This document shows, piece by piece, positions 28,369 to 37,345 of a stretch of DNA of 64,000 nt. The position numbers were made by a program, and so were the translations under genes. The notes beneath the pieces are model-generated. The model was given only the letters and a program-made list of their open reading frames with translations, was not told the origin of the DNA and did not search any database. Source of the DNA: Schlesneria sphaerica (lineage in GTDB: Bacteria > Planctomycetota > Planctomycetia > Planctomycetales > Planctomycetaceae); contig NZ_CP172346.1 in the NCBI RefSeq assembly GCF_044336245.1, positions 3,720,001 to 3,784,000 on the forward strand, written 5' to 3'. Within the stretch, counting starts at the first letter, position 1. Each line of letters opens with the position of its first letter.

Positions 28369-28835
28369 CCTCGTTCGGCGTCCCCTGAGAACGTCGAACC
28401 GACGTAAGTTCGCCTGCCAAGTCTGAAGTCTCTCTCCTGTTTGTCCAACCTGGGTCAGGTCTCGAACATTCGCACTCCGTTCTGGTCGACTTTTCACAAA
28501 ATCCGGCCGGGCTCGGGGTGCGTACTCCGAGGATGCTGAGCAGAGGAGACTTGAAGTCGTCCCCGGATGACTCCATTCCCTTCGCAACGAGCGCCGTCAG
28601 CCTCCACGGGCCAGAGGCTGACGGCCGGTATTCGGAAGGACTCAGACGATTCGTTGTTCCGGACGATCCGGCCGCACGCGGGTGACTCCGTCAGCGGCCG
28701 AGTTCCGGTCCCCAATGAATGACGCGAATTCGACATTCCAGATGACCATTTCTTCCCCTTCCACGTCCACTTCCAGCAGCAAATGTCTGAGGTCGGCAGA
28801 GAGAATGCGCGACCACGGACGGGTCCGGTGAAGTC
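28369..28835. other. intergenic region upstream of the CRTAC1-like gene
   Basis: About 470 bases between the pseudopilin and the CRTAC1-like gene. It contains one perfect inverted repeat, listed separately, and no convincing gene. Confidence 0.5.
28593..28625. repeat. perfect 12-bp inverted repeat
   Basis: GCCGTCAGCCTC (28593-28604) and GAGGCTGACGGC (28614-28625) are exact inverted copies around a nine-base loop. No T-run follows on either strand, so it is either a rho-aided terminator of the pseudopilin transcript or a palindromic repeat of the REP type. Confidence 0.8.
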
Positions 28836-31784
28836 GTGTCCTCGAGAGCAAACATTCGCCAGACAGGGTCCAGATGCAGCGCCGGAACTCTGATTTCGGT
28901 ATTGGTGCTGGTTTCCGCCTGGCAGGTCTCTGAATACAGGCAAAACGCGATGCGTGCTGCGGCCCTGCTTGCCAGAACAGAAGAGCGATGGAGCGAAGCC
29001 GAGGCGCTGGCCGTTTCGTGTCTCGAATCCCGACCGTCCGATTCCGAAATGATGCTTGTGCTGGGCGAGGCGCTTGAGCATCTGGGCAGCCCGGCGGACG
29101 CGCTGGATACTTACCGACGGATCTCTGCTGGTTCGCATTCCCGGAACGCCGCGACCCTCGCGATCGCCTCACTCTTCATGCGGCAGGGACGACTTTCTGA
29201 TGCCGAAACCGAACTACAGTCGCTTCGAGCACCCACCAGCCAGTCTCCGGAAGTGCACGGCCTGTGGGGAACCCTTCTCAGCCTGTCTGGACGTCAATGG
29301 GAAGCAAATCTCCCGCTGCATCGGTCCCTGAAAGGTTCCGGCAACCATCTGGCGGCCCTCATTTCCCTGGCGAATCCCGCGGAGATGCCCGCTCCGCCCG
29401 AGGCTGTCTTCGCCCAGATGTTACGGGTTCGCGACCCGCTGGCCCTGTTGGGCTGCGCAAAGATCGCTTCGTCCGTTGGACGAAAGGAGCAGGCCACCAG
29501 CCTGCTACGAGAAGCTCTGTCTCGCAGTCCAGAACTACTCGAAGCCCAATTGTTACTCGCCGCGCTGCTTGTTGAGGCAGGCGACGAAGCAAGTTTTTTC
29601 CAGTGCTTCAAGCAGCTTCCGGACGCCGCATTGCAGCACCCGGCCTATTGGCTGCTCTTAGCCACACGGGCCGAAAGCGCCACGGACAGCGGCGCCGCCA
29701 TCCGGTGTTACTGGGAAACGCTTCGCCGCAGCCCGGACTACGACCGAGCCACCTATCAACTTGGTCAGCTTCTGGCAGCGGAACAGCGTGGGGATGAGGC
29801 ACAACAGTTCTTGGACCGAGCCCGAAAACTGAGTGAACTGACAGAGCACTCTGCAAAGCTGTACGATCGCAAAGGCTCAGCCACCGAGATCGCCTCGTGC
29901 GCTCGTCTGACCCTGGAATTGGGTCGCCTTCCTGAATGCCGCGCGTGGTGCGAGTTGCTTCCCGACGAGGCCCGACCGACCGTTGTCAGGGAAATCAACA
30001 CACAAGTCAGGAAGCTGCTGCGGGAAGACACCCCGGCCCTTCTGCCCGAGGCAGATCTGGCAAAGCGGTTCGATCTGTCGTCTTATCCGCTACCAGATCT
30101 GACCTCTCGGCGCATGGACCCGTCTCACACCCGATCAGGTCATCCTGCATCCTCAAGCGACATCCTTTTCCTCGATGAGGCTGCGGCGCTGGGCCTTCAG
30201 TTCACTTACTTCAATGGCGAGATTTCGGCGAGTCCCGGCAGACGGATGTTCGAATACACAGGGGGTGGCGTCGCCGCCTTCGACTATGACCTCGACGGCT
30301 GGTGTGACCTCTACTTCACACAAGGGACGATCTGGCCTCCGGATACAGCCAACTCTCAGTTCCTCGACGCCCTGTTCCGGAATATGGCCGGGATTCGCAT
30401 GAGCGAAGTCAGCCATCTGGCCGGTATCCATGATGCCGGGTTCGGGCAGGGGGTCGCTGCAGGTGACTTCGATAACGATGGTTTCCCCGATCTCTATGTC
30501 GCCAACATCGACGGAAATCGGCTCTACAAAAACCAGGGTGACGGGACGTTCGTTGATATCACCTCCAGCTCAGGCCTGGCCCGCCATTCCCACTGGACGA
30601 GCTCCTGTTTGCTCGCTGACCTCGACGGAGACTCCCTCCCGGATGTCTATGACGTCACCTACTTGACCGGCGATGAGATCTACACTCGTGTCTGTCAGGG
30701 AGATGACACCATTTTGGCGTCGTGCCCACCTTCGCTCTTCCCCGCGGCGGTGGACCATGTCTATCAGAATCAGGGAGACGGGACGTTTATTGAGATGACC
30801 CGGGAGTGGGGATTTGATGCGCCGAATGGAGATGGACTCGGGATCGTCGCCGCTGACTTCGACGAATCGCAAACCATCAGTCTCTTCGTTGCCAACGATG
30901 GACGCCCCAACTTCTTCTTCGCTCCGCAAAGACGATCAGACGGAAAACTCGCCTGGCAGGAACTGGGGCTTGTCAGTGGACTTGCCTACGACGAAGCAGG
31001 TGCCGCGCTCGCCTGCATGGGGGTCGCAGCAGGGGATCCCAACAACGACGGACGGCTCGATCTGTTTGTGACCAACTTCTACAACGAATCCAACTCGCTC
31101 TACATCAACCTCGGTGCCCGTACCTTCTCCGACCGAGCCAGAACCATGAGACTCCGCGATCCCAGCTGGTCTCTTCTCGGGTTCGGCACGCAGTTCATCG
31201 ATGCCGACCACGACGGATTGGAAGACCTGATTCTCGTCAACGGACATGTCGACGACTTCTCCTACAAACAGATCCCCTACAAAATGAGACCTCAGTTCTT
31301 CCACAACATCGCTCACTCCTTCCAGGAACGATTCGCGGACGAAATCGGCGACTTCTTCCATCTTCCGAGGCTCGGTCGAGGAGTCGCACGAATCGACTGG
31401 AACAGGGATGGGCTCGATGACCTCGCCATCTCACACATCGGCGACCCTGCCGCGCTGCTCACCAACAAATCTCCACAACCAGGGCGGGGACTGCGGATCC
31501 AGCTTGTCGCCACAAACAGTTCACGCGACGCCATCGGCACGCGTGTCACCGTGCAGGCCGGACAGAAACACCTCACACGGCAGCTCACTGCCGGAGATGG
31601 ATATCAGGCATCCAACCAGAGGCTGCTCGACTTCGGACTCGGAAACGACACCGGAGAAATCACCGTCGACATCCACTGGATCTCGGGAAGTACTCAATCC
31701 TTTACTCTCAAGAACCCCACTCAACCCCTCATCGCCGTCGAAGGAAATCAGCAACTGCTGCAAATCACGGTGGAGAGTCACTGA
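28836..31784 (+). CDS. CRTAC1-like protein: TPR + FG-GAP/VCBS repeats + UnbV domain
   Basis: The 982-residue protein starts with a signal anchor (about 17-33). TPR-like helical repeats follow (about 35-360), for example LGEALEHLGSPADALDTYRRI. A seven-bladed FG-GAP propeller (about 450-870) has calcium-binding-type motifs such as AAFDYDLDGWCDLYF, GDFDNDGFPDLYVANIDG, DLDGDSLPDVYD and GDPNNDGRLDLFVTN. The C-terminal ASPIC/UnbV domain (about 890-980) includes LTAGDGYQASNQRLLDFGLG. The start is a GTG at 28836; no ATG lies in a suitable place. Such proteins are numerous in planctomycetes and are thought to act at the cell surface; their ligand is unknown. It stands as a single gene. Confidence 0.92.
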   Translation: MSSRANIRQTGSRCSAGTLISVLVLVSAWQVSEYRQNAMRAAALLARTEERWSEAEALAVSCLESRPSDSEMMLVLGEALEHLGSPADALDTYRRISAGSHSRNAATLAIASLFMRQGRLSDAETELQSLRAPTSQSPEVHGLWGTLLSLSGRQWEANLPLHRSLKGSGNHLAALISLANPAEMPAPPEAVFAQMLRVRDPLALLGCAKIASSVGRKEQATSLLREALSRSPELLEAQLLLAALLVEAGDEASFFQCFKQLPDAALQHPAYWLLLATRAESATDSGAAIRCYWETLRRSPDYDRATYQLGQLLAAEQRGDEAQQFLDRARKLSELTEHSAKLYDRKGSATEIASCARLTLELGRLPECRAWCELLPDEARPTVVREINTQVRKLLREDTPALLPEADLAKRFDLSSYPLPDLTSRRMDPSHTRSGHPASSSDILFLDEAAALGLQFTYFNGEISASPGRRMFEYTGGGVAAFDYDLDGWCDLYFTQGTIWPPDTANSQFLDALFRNMAGIRMSEVSHLAGIHDAGFGQGVAAGDFDNDGFPDLYVANIDGNRLYKNQGDGTFVDITSSSGLARHSHWTSSCLLADLDGDSLPDVYDVTYLTGDEIYTRVCQGDDTILASCPPSLFPAAVDHVYQNQGDGTFIEMTREWGFDAPNGDGLGIVAADFDESQTISLFVANDGRPNFFFAPQRRSDGKLAWQELGLVSGLAYDEAGAALACMGVAAGDPNNDGRLDLFVTNFYNESNSLYINLGARTFSDRARTMRLRDPSWSLLGFGTQFIDADHDGLEDLILVNGHVDDFSYKQIPYKMRPQFFHNIAHSFQERFADEIGDFFHLPRLGRGVARIDWNRDGLDDLAISHIGDPAALLTNKSPQPGRGLRIQLVATNSSRDAIGTRVTVQAGQKHLTRQLTAGDGYQASNQRLLDFGLGNDTGEITVDIHWISGSTQSFTLKNPTQPLIAVEGNQQLLQITVESH

Positions 31785-31949
31785 TTGGGGGGTACTGATT
31801 CTCAGCCTTAAGATGCCAACAGAAAATGACTCAACCCAAACAATCGTCTTGACGACACTTGTTTCAACAGATATTTTATCGATCGGCGTTCACGCGGCCG
31901 GCGAGCGTGCGGCCAGGGCGAGCCGTTTCACTTTGATGAACTGTTTCCG

Positions 31950-33416
31950 ATGAGCACGATCTCTTCCTCTTCTGATCGGCCAACGCAGCGGGAATCCGTC
32001 GTCTCCCTGCTGTTCTATGCTTTGCTGCTCGTGGCCGCAGTAGCGTCTTTTATGTTGATCCGCCAGATCGGACAGGGGCTGAAGGCCCCCCCGGGGACTG
32101 CGACGGTTTCAGCGCCGAAGGGGACTCATGCCGGGGGTGTCGACGTCGTTGTCCATGTCCTGGCGACACTCGCGGCGGTTATCGCCTTGGGAAACGTGCT
32201 CTCGTGGGTATTGAAACGCCTGCACCAACCCGCCGTGATTGGTGAAGTGATCGCCGGAATTCTGCTGGGCCCCTCTGTCCTGGGGGCAATTTCTCCACAG
32301 GCGATGCACTTGCTGATTCCCGACGTGTCAGCGGATCCGCATCAACTGGTGCTCGGTTCCCTGAAGACCATCGCGCAGATCGGCGTAATTCTGTATATGT
32401 TCGTCGTGGGGCTGGAACTGAATGCCCAGAAGGTTGGACGACAGGCCAAAGCCGCCATCGCTATCTCTCACGCGAGTATCGTCTTCCCGTTTGTGCTGGG
32501 ATCGTTCACGGCACTGTGGCTCTATCCAATCCTGTCCACCGACAGCGTTCCCTTCACCAGCTTTGCCTTGTTCCTGGGTGTCGCCATGTCGATCACGGCC
32601 TTTCCCGTGCTGGCTCGGATTTTGACAGACCAGCGACTTGAGAAGTCTGACCTGGGCGTGATCGCTCTGAGTTGCGCGGCCACCGACGACGTGACGGCAT
32701 GGTGCCTGCTGGCCTTCGTCGTGGGAGTTGTCCAGGCGCAGGTGGGGGGAGCCATGCTGGTCGCCGTGGCCACGATTGCCTTCATTGCCGTGATGTTTCT
32801 GCTGGTCAGGCCGCTGATCGTCAAATGGGTCCATTGGGCCGAACAACATCAGCAAGAGCGACAGACGATTCCACTGTTATTGATTGCACTGCTCTGCGCA
32901 TCGCTCACGACGGAAGCGATTGGAATTCATGCCGTTTTCGGAGCCTTCATGCTGGGGGCAATCATCCCTCACGACAGCCGTATCGCCCACCAGCTGACTT
33001 CAAAACTGACCGACGTCGTGACGATCCTGCTGCTGCCGGCCTTCTTCGCTGTGACAGGGATGAATACCCGCATCGGTCTGATCAATGGTTGGGACGGCAT
33101 CCTGATCTGTCTGGCCCTGATCCTGGTCGCCACGGTTGGCAAGTTTGGGGGGACGGTCGCAGCTTCGCGAATGGTCGGGATCGACTGGCGCACTTCCGCC
33201 GCGCTCGGAATCCTGATGAACACCCGGGGGTTGATGGAGCTGATCGTGCTGAACATCGGATTGTCGCTGGGAGTCATCTCACCGAAGTTGTTCGCGATGA
33301 TGGTGATCATGGCCGTCGCCACAACAATTGCGACCTCGCCAATCCTCCGCAAGCTGCTGTCCCATTCGGCCAGCGGCGCAGAAGGGTCTGTCACCTTCCG
33401 CAGCGAATCCCCGTAA
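31950..33416 (+). CDS. CPA2-family cation:proton antiporter (KefB/NapA-like)
   Basis: The 488-residue membrane protein has one N-terminal helix, a short loop and the 12-13 helix core of monovalent cation:proton antiporters. Family motifs are seen: HQPAVIGEVIAGILLGPSVLG, the MFVVGLELN helix and the ion-binding pair D246-D247 in CAATDDVTAWCLLAF. GIHAVFGAFMLGAI and NTRGLMELIVLNIG follow near the end. The double aspartate suggests electrogenic Na+/H+ exchange as in NapA/NhaA. No C-terminal TrkA-N regulatory domain is present, unlike KefB/KefC. The ATG at 31950 is accepted. It is not clearly in an operon with its neighbours. Confidence 0.93.
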   Translation: MSTISSSSDRPTQRESVVSLLFYALLLVAAVASFMLIRQIGQGLKAPPGTATVSAPKGTHAGGVDVVVHVLATLAAVIALGNVLSWVLKRLHQPAVIGEVIAGILLGPSVLGAISPQAMHLLIPDVSADPHQLVLGSLKTIAQIGVILYMFVVGLELNAQKVGRQAKAAIAISHASIVFPFVLGSFTALWLYPILSTDSVPFTSFALFLGVAMSITAFPVLARILTDQRLEKSDLGVIALSCAATDDVTAWCLLAFVVGVVQAQVGGAMLVAVATIAFIAVMFLLVRPLIVKWVHWAEQHQQERQTIPLLLIALLCASLTTEAIGIHAVFGAFMLGAIIPHDSRIAHQLTSKLTDVVTILLLPAFFAVTGMNTRIGLINGWDGILICLALILVATVGKFGGTVAASRMVGIDWRTSAALGILMNTRGLMELIVLNIGLSLGVISPKLFAMMVIMAVATTIATSPILRKLLSHSASGAEGSVTFRSESP

Positions 33417-33843
33417 CCACTTCGGTTCGATAACTCATTCGAGAACCGACGAGACGTTCTGTTGACCGGCTCAGGCCTCCGTTCGCAACCTCTTCATCGG
33501 TACTCACTCAGCTCGCTGCAACATTGATCGAGCCAGCCCCCTGACGCATAACAGGCGCGTGATGCTGGTTGTCCACTTGAGCGAATCGGCTCCGCCCCTT
33601 GACTGCCAAACACTTCACATGTAAACTATCCACCGAAAGAGGCAATCACTTGGTTAGACAGAAGTGGCTACCGTCCGAACCAGAGAATGAAGGCTGTCGC
33701 GCCCGCTCGAATCGAACGAGCCGGGAAGTCAGCTTAAGGAATCTCTCAATCGAACCACCGTTTCTTCGCCCATTTACATGACATGTAAACAATCACTGCG
33801 ACTGGCCTCTCTCTCAACAACCCTTTTCGTCAGGAGAAGTCCC
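33417..33843. other. promoter region of the pirin-DoxX unit
   Basis: About 427 bases with no convincing gene. It contains two copies of ACATGTAAAC (33617-33626 and 33781-33790), the second being half of a perfect palindrome listed separately. Confidence 0.5.
33773..33789. promoter_or_regulatory. perfect palindrome upstream of pirin gene
   Basis: TTTACATG (33773-33780) and CATGTAAA (33782-33789) form a perfect 8+8 inverted repeat with a one-base centre, 54 bases ahead of the pirin start codon. A partial copy, TTCACATGTAAA, lies at 33614-33625. The shape is that of an operator for a dimeric repressor (MarR, HxlR or TetR type); the regulator is not in the window. Confidence 0.6.
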
Positions 33844-34542
33844 ATGCTTCAGATCCGAAAATCCAACGATCGCGGTCACGCCAATCATGGCTGGCTGAAC
33901 ACGTACCACACTTTTTCATTCGCTTCTTACCGTGACCCGCGTCACATGGGATTTCGATCGTTGCGCGTGATGAACGAAGACTGGGTCGCTCCCGGCCAGG
34001 GCTTTGGCACACATCCTCATCAGGATATGGAAATCGTGACCTACGTTCTCGAAGGGGCACTGGAGCACAAGGATTCGATGGGAAATGGCGAAGTTCTTCG
34101 ACCGGGTGAGTTCCAGCGCATGACGGCGGGAACGGGAATTACCCACAGTGAGTTCAATCCCTCCCCAACGGAACCAGTTCACCTCTATCAGATTTGGCTG
34201 TTCCCTTCGGAAAAGGGACTTGAGCCAAGTTACGAACAACGCCGATTCCCGGAATCAGACCGGCACAACAAACTGCAATTGGTTGCCTCGCCATCGGGAG
34301 AACACGGTTCACTACTTATTCATCAGGACGCCCGGATTTATTTGGGCAATCTCGACAAAGAAAGCCAGATACACCAGCAATTCGCGTCAGGCCGACATGC
34401 ATGGCTGCAAGTATTACGCGGCTCAGTCACAGTGAATGGCCAGCATCTCGAAACCAGTGATGGTGTGGCGGTAAGTGACGAAGCTGAATTAGCAATCCAA
34501 GCGGCCGAAAATGCCGAAATTATGCTGTTCGACCTTCCATAG
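33844..34542 (+). CDS. pirin-family (YhaK/quercetinase-like) bicupin protein
   Basis: The 232-residue protein is a short pirin/YhaK-type bicupin. The N-terminal cupin has FGTHPHQDMEIVTYVLEGALEHKDS and a second box GTGITHSEFNPS, which together provide the His, His, His and Glu metal ligands of pirins with quercetin 2,3-dioxygenase activity. The C-terminal half (about 150-232) is a second, metal-free cupin. AGGAGAAG precedes ATG 33844. The DoxX gene follows 38 bases downstream. Pirin plus DoxX pairs are often controlled by redox or phenolic-compound sensing regulators, which fits the palindrome in front. Actual substrate unknown. Confidence 0.92.
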   Translation: MLQIRKSNDRGHANHGWLNTYHTFSFASYRDPRHMGFRSLRVMNEDWVAPGQGFGTHPHQDMEIVTYVLEGALEHKDSMGNGEVLRPGEFQRMTAGTGITHSEFNPSPTEPVHLYQIWLFPSEKGLEPSYEQRRFPESDRHNKLQLVASPSGEHGSLLIHQDARIYLGNLDKESQIHQQFASGRHAWLQVLRGSVTVNGQHLETSDGVAVSDEAELAIQAAENAEIMLFDLP

Positions 34543-34580
34543 ACCACTCTCAGTCATTGTTCACGAAAGCGAGGATTTCC

Positions 34581-35030
34581 ATGAAGGCTCTTTTACAAGG
34601 ACTTACCACTGTCCTGGGCCGAATCATGATCGCGGCAATCTTCCTGACCTCTGCCATCAGCGGCCACCTGCGAGACTTTGACGGTGTCGCAGCCTCGATG
34701 GGGTCTCGTGGAATTCCTCAGCCTCAAGTCCAACTCGCGGGAGCCATCTTGTTTATGATCGCGGGGAGTGTGTCATTGATTCTGGGGTACAAGGCCCGGA
34801 TCGGAGCAGCCATGCTGTTCCTGTTCCTCGTTCCGGTCACATACTACTTCCATGACTTCTGGAACTTGCGCGGCCCCGATCAACAGTCACAACTGGTTCA
34901 GTTCCTGAAGAATCTTGGCTTGATGGGTGCGATGCTGTTTATCATGGCGAATGGTTCAGGACCGATGAGCCTGGAAAAGAGCGGATCCAAAGGAGCCTCG
35001 GCCAAACCGAAGGCCAAGCCTGCAAAATGA
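34581..35030 (+). CDS. DoxX-family membrane protein
   Basis: The 149-residue protein has four membrane helices and the DoxX pattern: an N-terminal helix with GRIMIAAIFLTSAISGHL, then LAGAILFMIAGSVSLILGYKARIGAAMLFLFLVPVTYYFHDFW, and a last helix near LGLMGAMLFIMANG. The C-terminus is a short Lys/Ala/Pro tail. GAGGATTTCC precedes ATG 34581; an upstream in-frame ATG at 34557 is less likely. It is almost certainly cotranscribed with pirin. DoxX relatives interact with quinones or thiosulfate, or take part in oxidative-stress complexes; which applies here cannot be told. Confidence 0.9.
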   Translation: MKALLQGLTTVLGRIMIAAIFLTSAISGHLRDFDGVAASMGSRGIPQPQVQLAGAILFMIAGSVSLILGYKARIGAAMLFLFLVPVTYYFHDFWNLRGPDQQSQLVQFLKNLGLMGAMLFIMANGSGPMSLEKSGSKGASAKPKAKPAK

Positions 35031-35610
35031 GGGGAACGAGTCGCAGACCTTCAGTGCCGGAGGATCGAAATTCGGCCCGGGGCTCCTGGGCGCACTCGCC
35101 AATCATGTTTTGACCGGAAACGTGTTCCCTGCACACGTTCCCACCAGAGGACCTCGACTCGTTCCCATCGGAACCACGAGGTCCGAGCGGGCCTTTTTCT
35201 CGTCTCGCGCTCCCGTCCGGGTGAGCGCTATGAGGACGCTTTCGTCTTCAAGAGACACTCAGGCCTGTATTCACCTCTTATTGCGGTCTTGTTTCTGCAG
35301 CCCCGCAAGCTGCTCCTTCACATACCTTAAGGAGGAAACCAGCCGGGCTTCGCTCGCTCTTTCATCACCTCGATCTGCAACCTCACTTGACCTGTGGAAC
35401 GACGTTCCTGCCATCCCCATTATCGCGGGAGGAAGCCAAATTCGTAGTTCAACGAAGGCGATGTATCGAATTGCAACCATTTGTCTACCAAGAACACAAG
35501 AGTGTTTTGATATGGCGCTTGATGAGGGTCCGTGTCACGGGGTAGAGTAAAAAAATGTCAATCGGTCACTGACACATTTGTTACCCGTTGTTCTCGTGGG
35601 CCCCATTGTC
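35031..35610. other. intergenic region before the STAS gene
   Basis: About 580 bases with no convincing gene, apart from one large hairpin listed separately. The stretch 35500-35580 is AT-richer and may hold the promoter of the STAS-GspE unit. Confidence 0.45.
35149..35197 (+). terminator. hairpin with trailing T-run after doxX
   Basis: GGACCTCG (35149-35156) pairs with CGAGGTCC (35177-35184), with extra pairing CGTTCC/GGAAC inside. TTTTT comes at 35193-35197, eight bases past the stem. It is probably the terminator of the pirin-DoxX transcript, although the gap before the T-run is longer than usual. Confidence 0.6.
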
Positions 35611-35967
35611 ATGAAGTTCAAAATCAAGGAAGACCGAGACGACGTCGTCCAGGTTTCGATTGAGGGCTGTCTGAATCAGCAGGACGTCGCACCTCCGATC
35701 GATCCCATTCGTGCCTTGCTTGGTCCCAGCGCCTATCAGAAGACGGTGCTGCTTGATATGCGGGACTCGAGTTATCTGGATTCACTCTGCATCGGTTGGC
35801 TGCTGAGTTGTCACAAACGATTTCGTGAGCAGGGGGGGAAGCTGGTCATCCACTCACTCCCCACCGTCGCCGCGAATGTGATCTCGCTGTTGCGATTGAA
35901 CACCGTCTTTCAGATGGCGGACGACTCGGAAAAAGCCCTTCAACTCGCACGCGGGGAGGTGGCTTAG
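35611..35967 (+). CDS. STAS-domain (anti-sigma-factor-antagonist-like) protein
   Basis: The 118-residue protein is a single STAS domain with LLDMRDSSYLDSLCIGWLLSCHKRF, where the DS pair matches the phosphorylated-serine site of SpoIIAA-type antagonists. The later GGKLVIHSLPTVAANVISLLRL is the usual strand-helix end. STAS proteins bind anti-sigma kinases or act as scaffolds. The start is placed at ATG 35611; eleven upstream codons from 35578 are also open. Its stop codon TAG is immediately followed by the ATG of the GspE-type ATPase, so the two are translationally coupled and presumably act together. Confidence 0.85.
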   Translation: MKFKIKEDRDDVVQVSIEGCLNQQDVAPPIDPIRALLGPSAYQKTVLLDMRDSSYLDSLCIGWLLSCHKRFREQGGKLVIHSLPTVAANVISLLRLNTVFQMADDSEKALQLARGEVA

Positions 35968-37191
35968 ATGGCCTACGACGGTCGTTTCTCACCCGACTTT
36001 TTCACTGAAAAATCGTCGGCCGAAGTCCTTGAAGCCATCATTGAACGAGCGGCTGAACTGCACGTCAGCGATTTGTTTCTGCTAGGCGAAGAAGGGGGGG
36101 TGCGCGTCGCCTACCGACGGATGGGGGGATTGGAAACAGTCGCCGCGTTGCCTCTCGAAGTGGGACGTAGCGTGATCACTCTGCTCAAAGCAGAAGCGGG
36201 AATCGATCTGGGGGACCGCCGCCGACCGCACGAGGGTCGGCGGATTCAGACAGTTGGTGATCGAGTCGTCGACCTGCGAATCAATATCATCCCCACGCTG
36301 CACGGCGAGGACGTCACCGCGCGTTTGCTCGACCGGAAGTTCGGCCTGAAGAGCCTCGACCAGATCGGCCTGACCCGCATCGAACTGAATAAGATCCAGG
36401 CGATGCTCGCCAATCCAAGCGGCCTGATCCTCGTGACCGGCCCGACCGGAACTGGGAAAACAACAACACTTTATGCGGCCGTGCAGAGCCTGAACGACGG
36501 GTCGAGAAAGATCAATACGCTCGAGGATCCTGTCGAGTACGCCGTCGCAGGGCTGCGACAGTCCCAGGCGAATCCCCGGATTGGACTGGATTTTCCGGAA
36601 TTGCTCCGCAACGTACTGCGACAGTCCCCTGACGTCATTATGATCGGCGAGATCAGAGACGAAGAAACGGCCGCGACCGCCGTCCGAGCCGCCAACAGCG
36701 GAACGGTGGTCTTGTCGACACTGCACTCACCCGTCGCGGCAGCCGCCGTCCAAAGCATGGCCGCCCTGGGGGTCAATCGCTACTTCCTGTCAAACTGCCT
36801 GCTGGGCGTTGTCGCGCAGCGACTGGTGCGGACGCTCTGCCCCAAGTGCCGGGTGGCTTACGACATCAGCGAATCACCGGAAACGTTTGCCGATATCCAG
36901 CCATACCTCGAACCCGGCTTTGGCTCGTTCATCTTCGGCCCCGGATCCTGCGAAGCCTGCCTGCATCAAGGCTACGCCGGCCGAACGGCCGTCGTCGAGT
37001 TGATGGTCTTCAACCGGGCACTGCGTCAACTGGTGGCCAACGGCTGCAGCAGCGAAGAACTGCAGACGTTCGCCATTCAACAGGGGATGCTGGAATTCCG
37101 ACGTTCAGCTCTCGTGAAAGTCGCGATGGGGATTACGAGCACCGAAGAAATCATGCGAGAACTGCCAACGGATCAACTGGGCCTCGATTGA
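35968..37191 (+). CDS. GspE/PilB-type secretion ATPase
   Basis: The 407-residue protein is a type II/IV secretion ATPase. It has Walker A GPTGTGKTTT (158-167), the Asp box LEDPVEY, Walker B VIMIGEIRDEETA (223-235) and the His box STLHSP. A tetracysteine zinc motif is formed by C291, C294, C328 and C331 (CPKC ... CEACLHQGYAGR). The tetracysteine and GYAGR end are typical of GspE/PilB rather than PilT. The N-terminal N1E domain, which normally docks to the inner-membrane platform, is missing, as the protein starts within the N2E-like domain (about 10-120). It follows the STAS gene with no spacing. No GspF, GspG or other platform gene lies nearby. Confidence 0.93.
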   Translation: MAYDGRFSPDFFTEKSSAEVLEAIIERAAELHVSDLFLLGEEGGVRVAYRRMGGLETVAALPLEVGRSVITLLKAEAGIDLGDRRRPHEGRRIQTVGDRVVDLRINIIPTLHGEDVTARLLDRKFGLKSLDQIGLTRIELNKIQAMLANPSGLILVTGPTGTGKTTTLYAAVQSLNDGSRKINTLEDPVEYAVAGLRQSQANPRIGLDFPELLRNVLRQSPDVIMIGEIRDEETAATAVRAANSGTVVLSTLHSPVAAAAVQSMAALGVNRYFLSNCLLGVVAQRLVRTLCPKCRVAYDISESPETFADIQPYLEPGFGSFIFGPGSCEACLHQGYAGRTAVVELMVFNRALRQLVANGCSSEELQTFAIQQGMLEFRRSALVKVAMGITSTEEIMRELPTDQLGLD

Positions 37192-37345
37192 TCGGCCCGG
37201 CGAAGTCTCGGATGACGGCTGCACGTGACGAGCAGCAAGAGTGTTCGCCAGCAACGCCTCCGCGCGCCGCAATAGAGGGAGTGAGACCGACTGAGAGCGG
37301 GTCAGAGACCCGCTCCAGCGCTGTCCTGTTCGTGACTTGAAGCCG

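Noticed and set aside
28494..29172. Minus-strand open frames opposite the start of the CRTAC1-like gene
   Set aside because: They are antisense shadows of a well-supported coding region.
35110..35550. 146-codon plus-strand frame before the STAS gene
   Set aside because: It spans the large hairpin at 35149-35184 and shows no domain.
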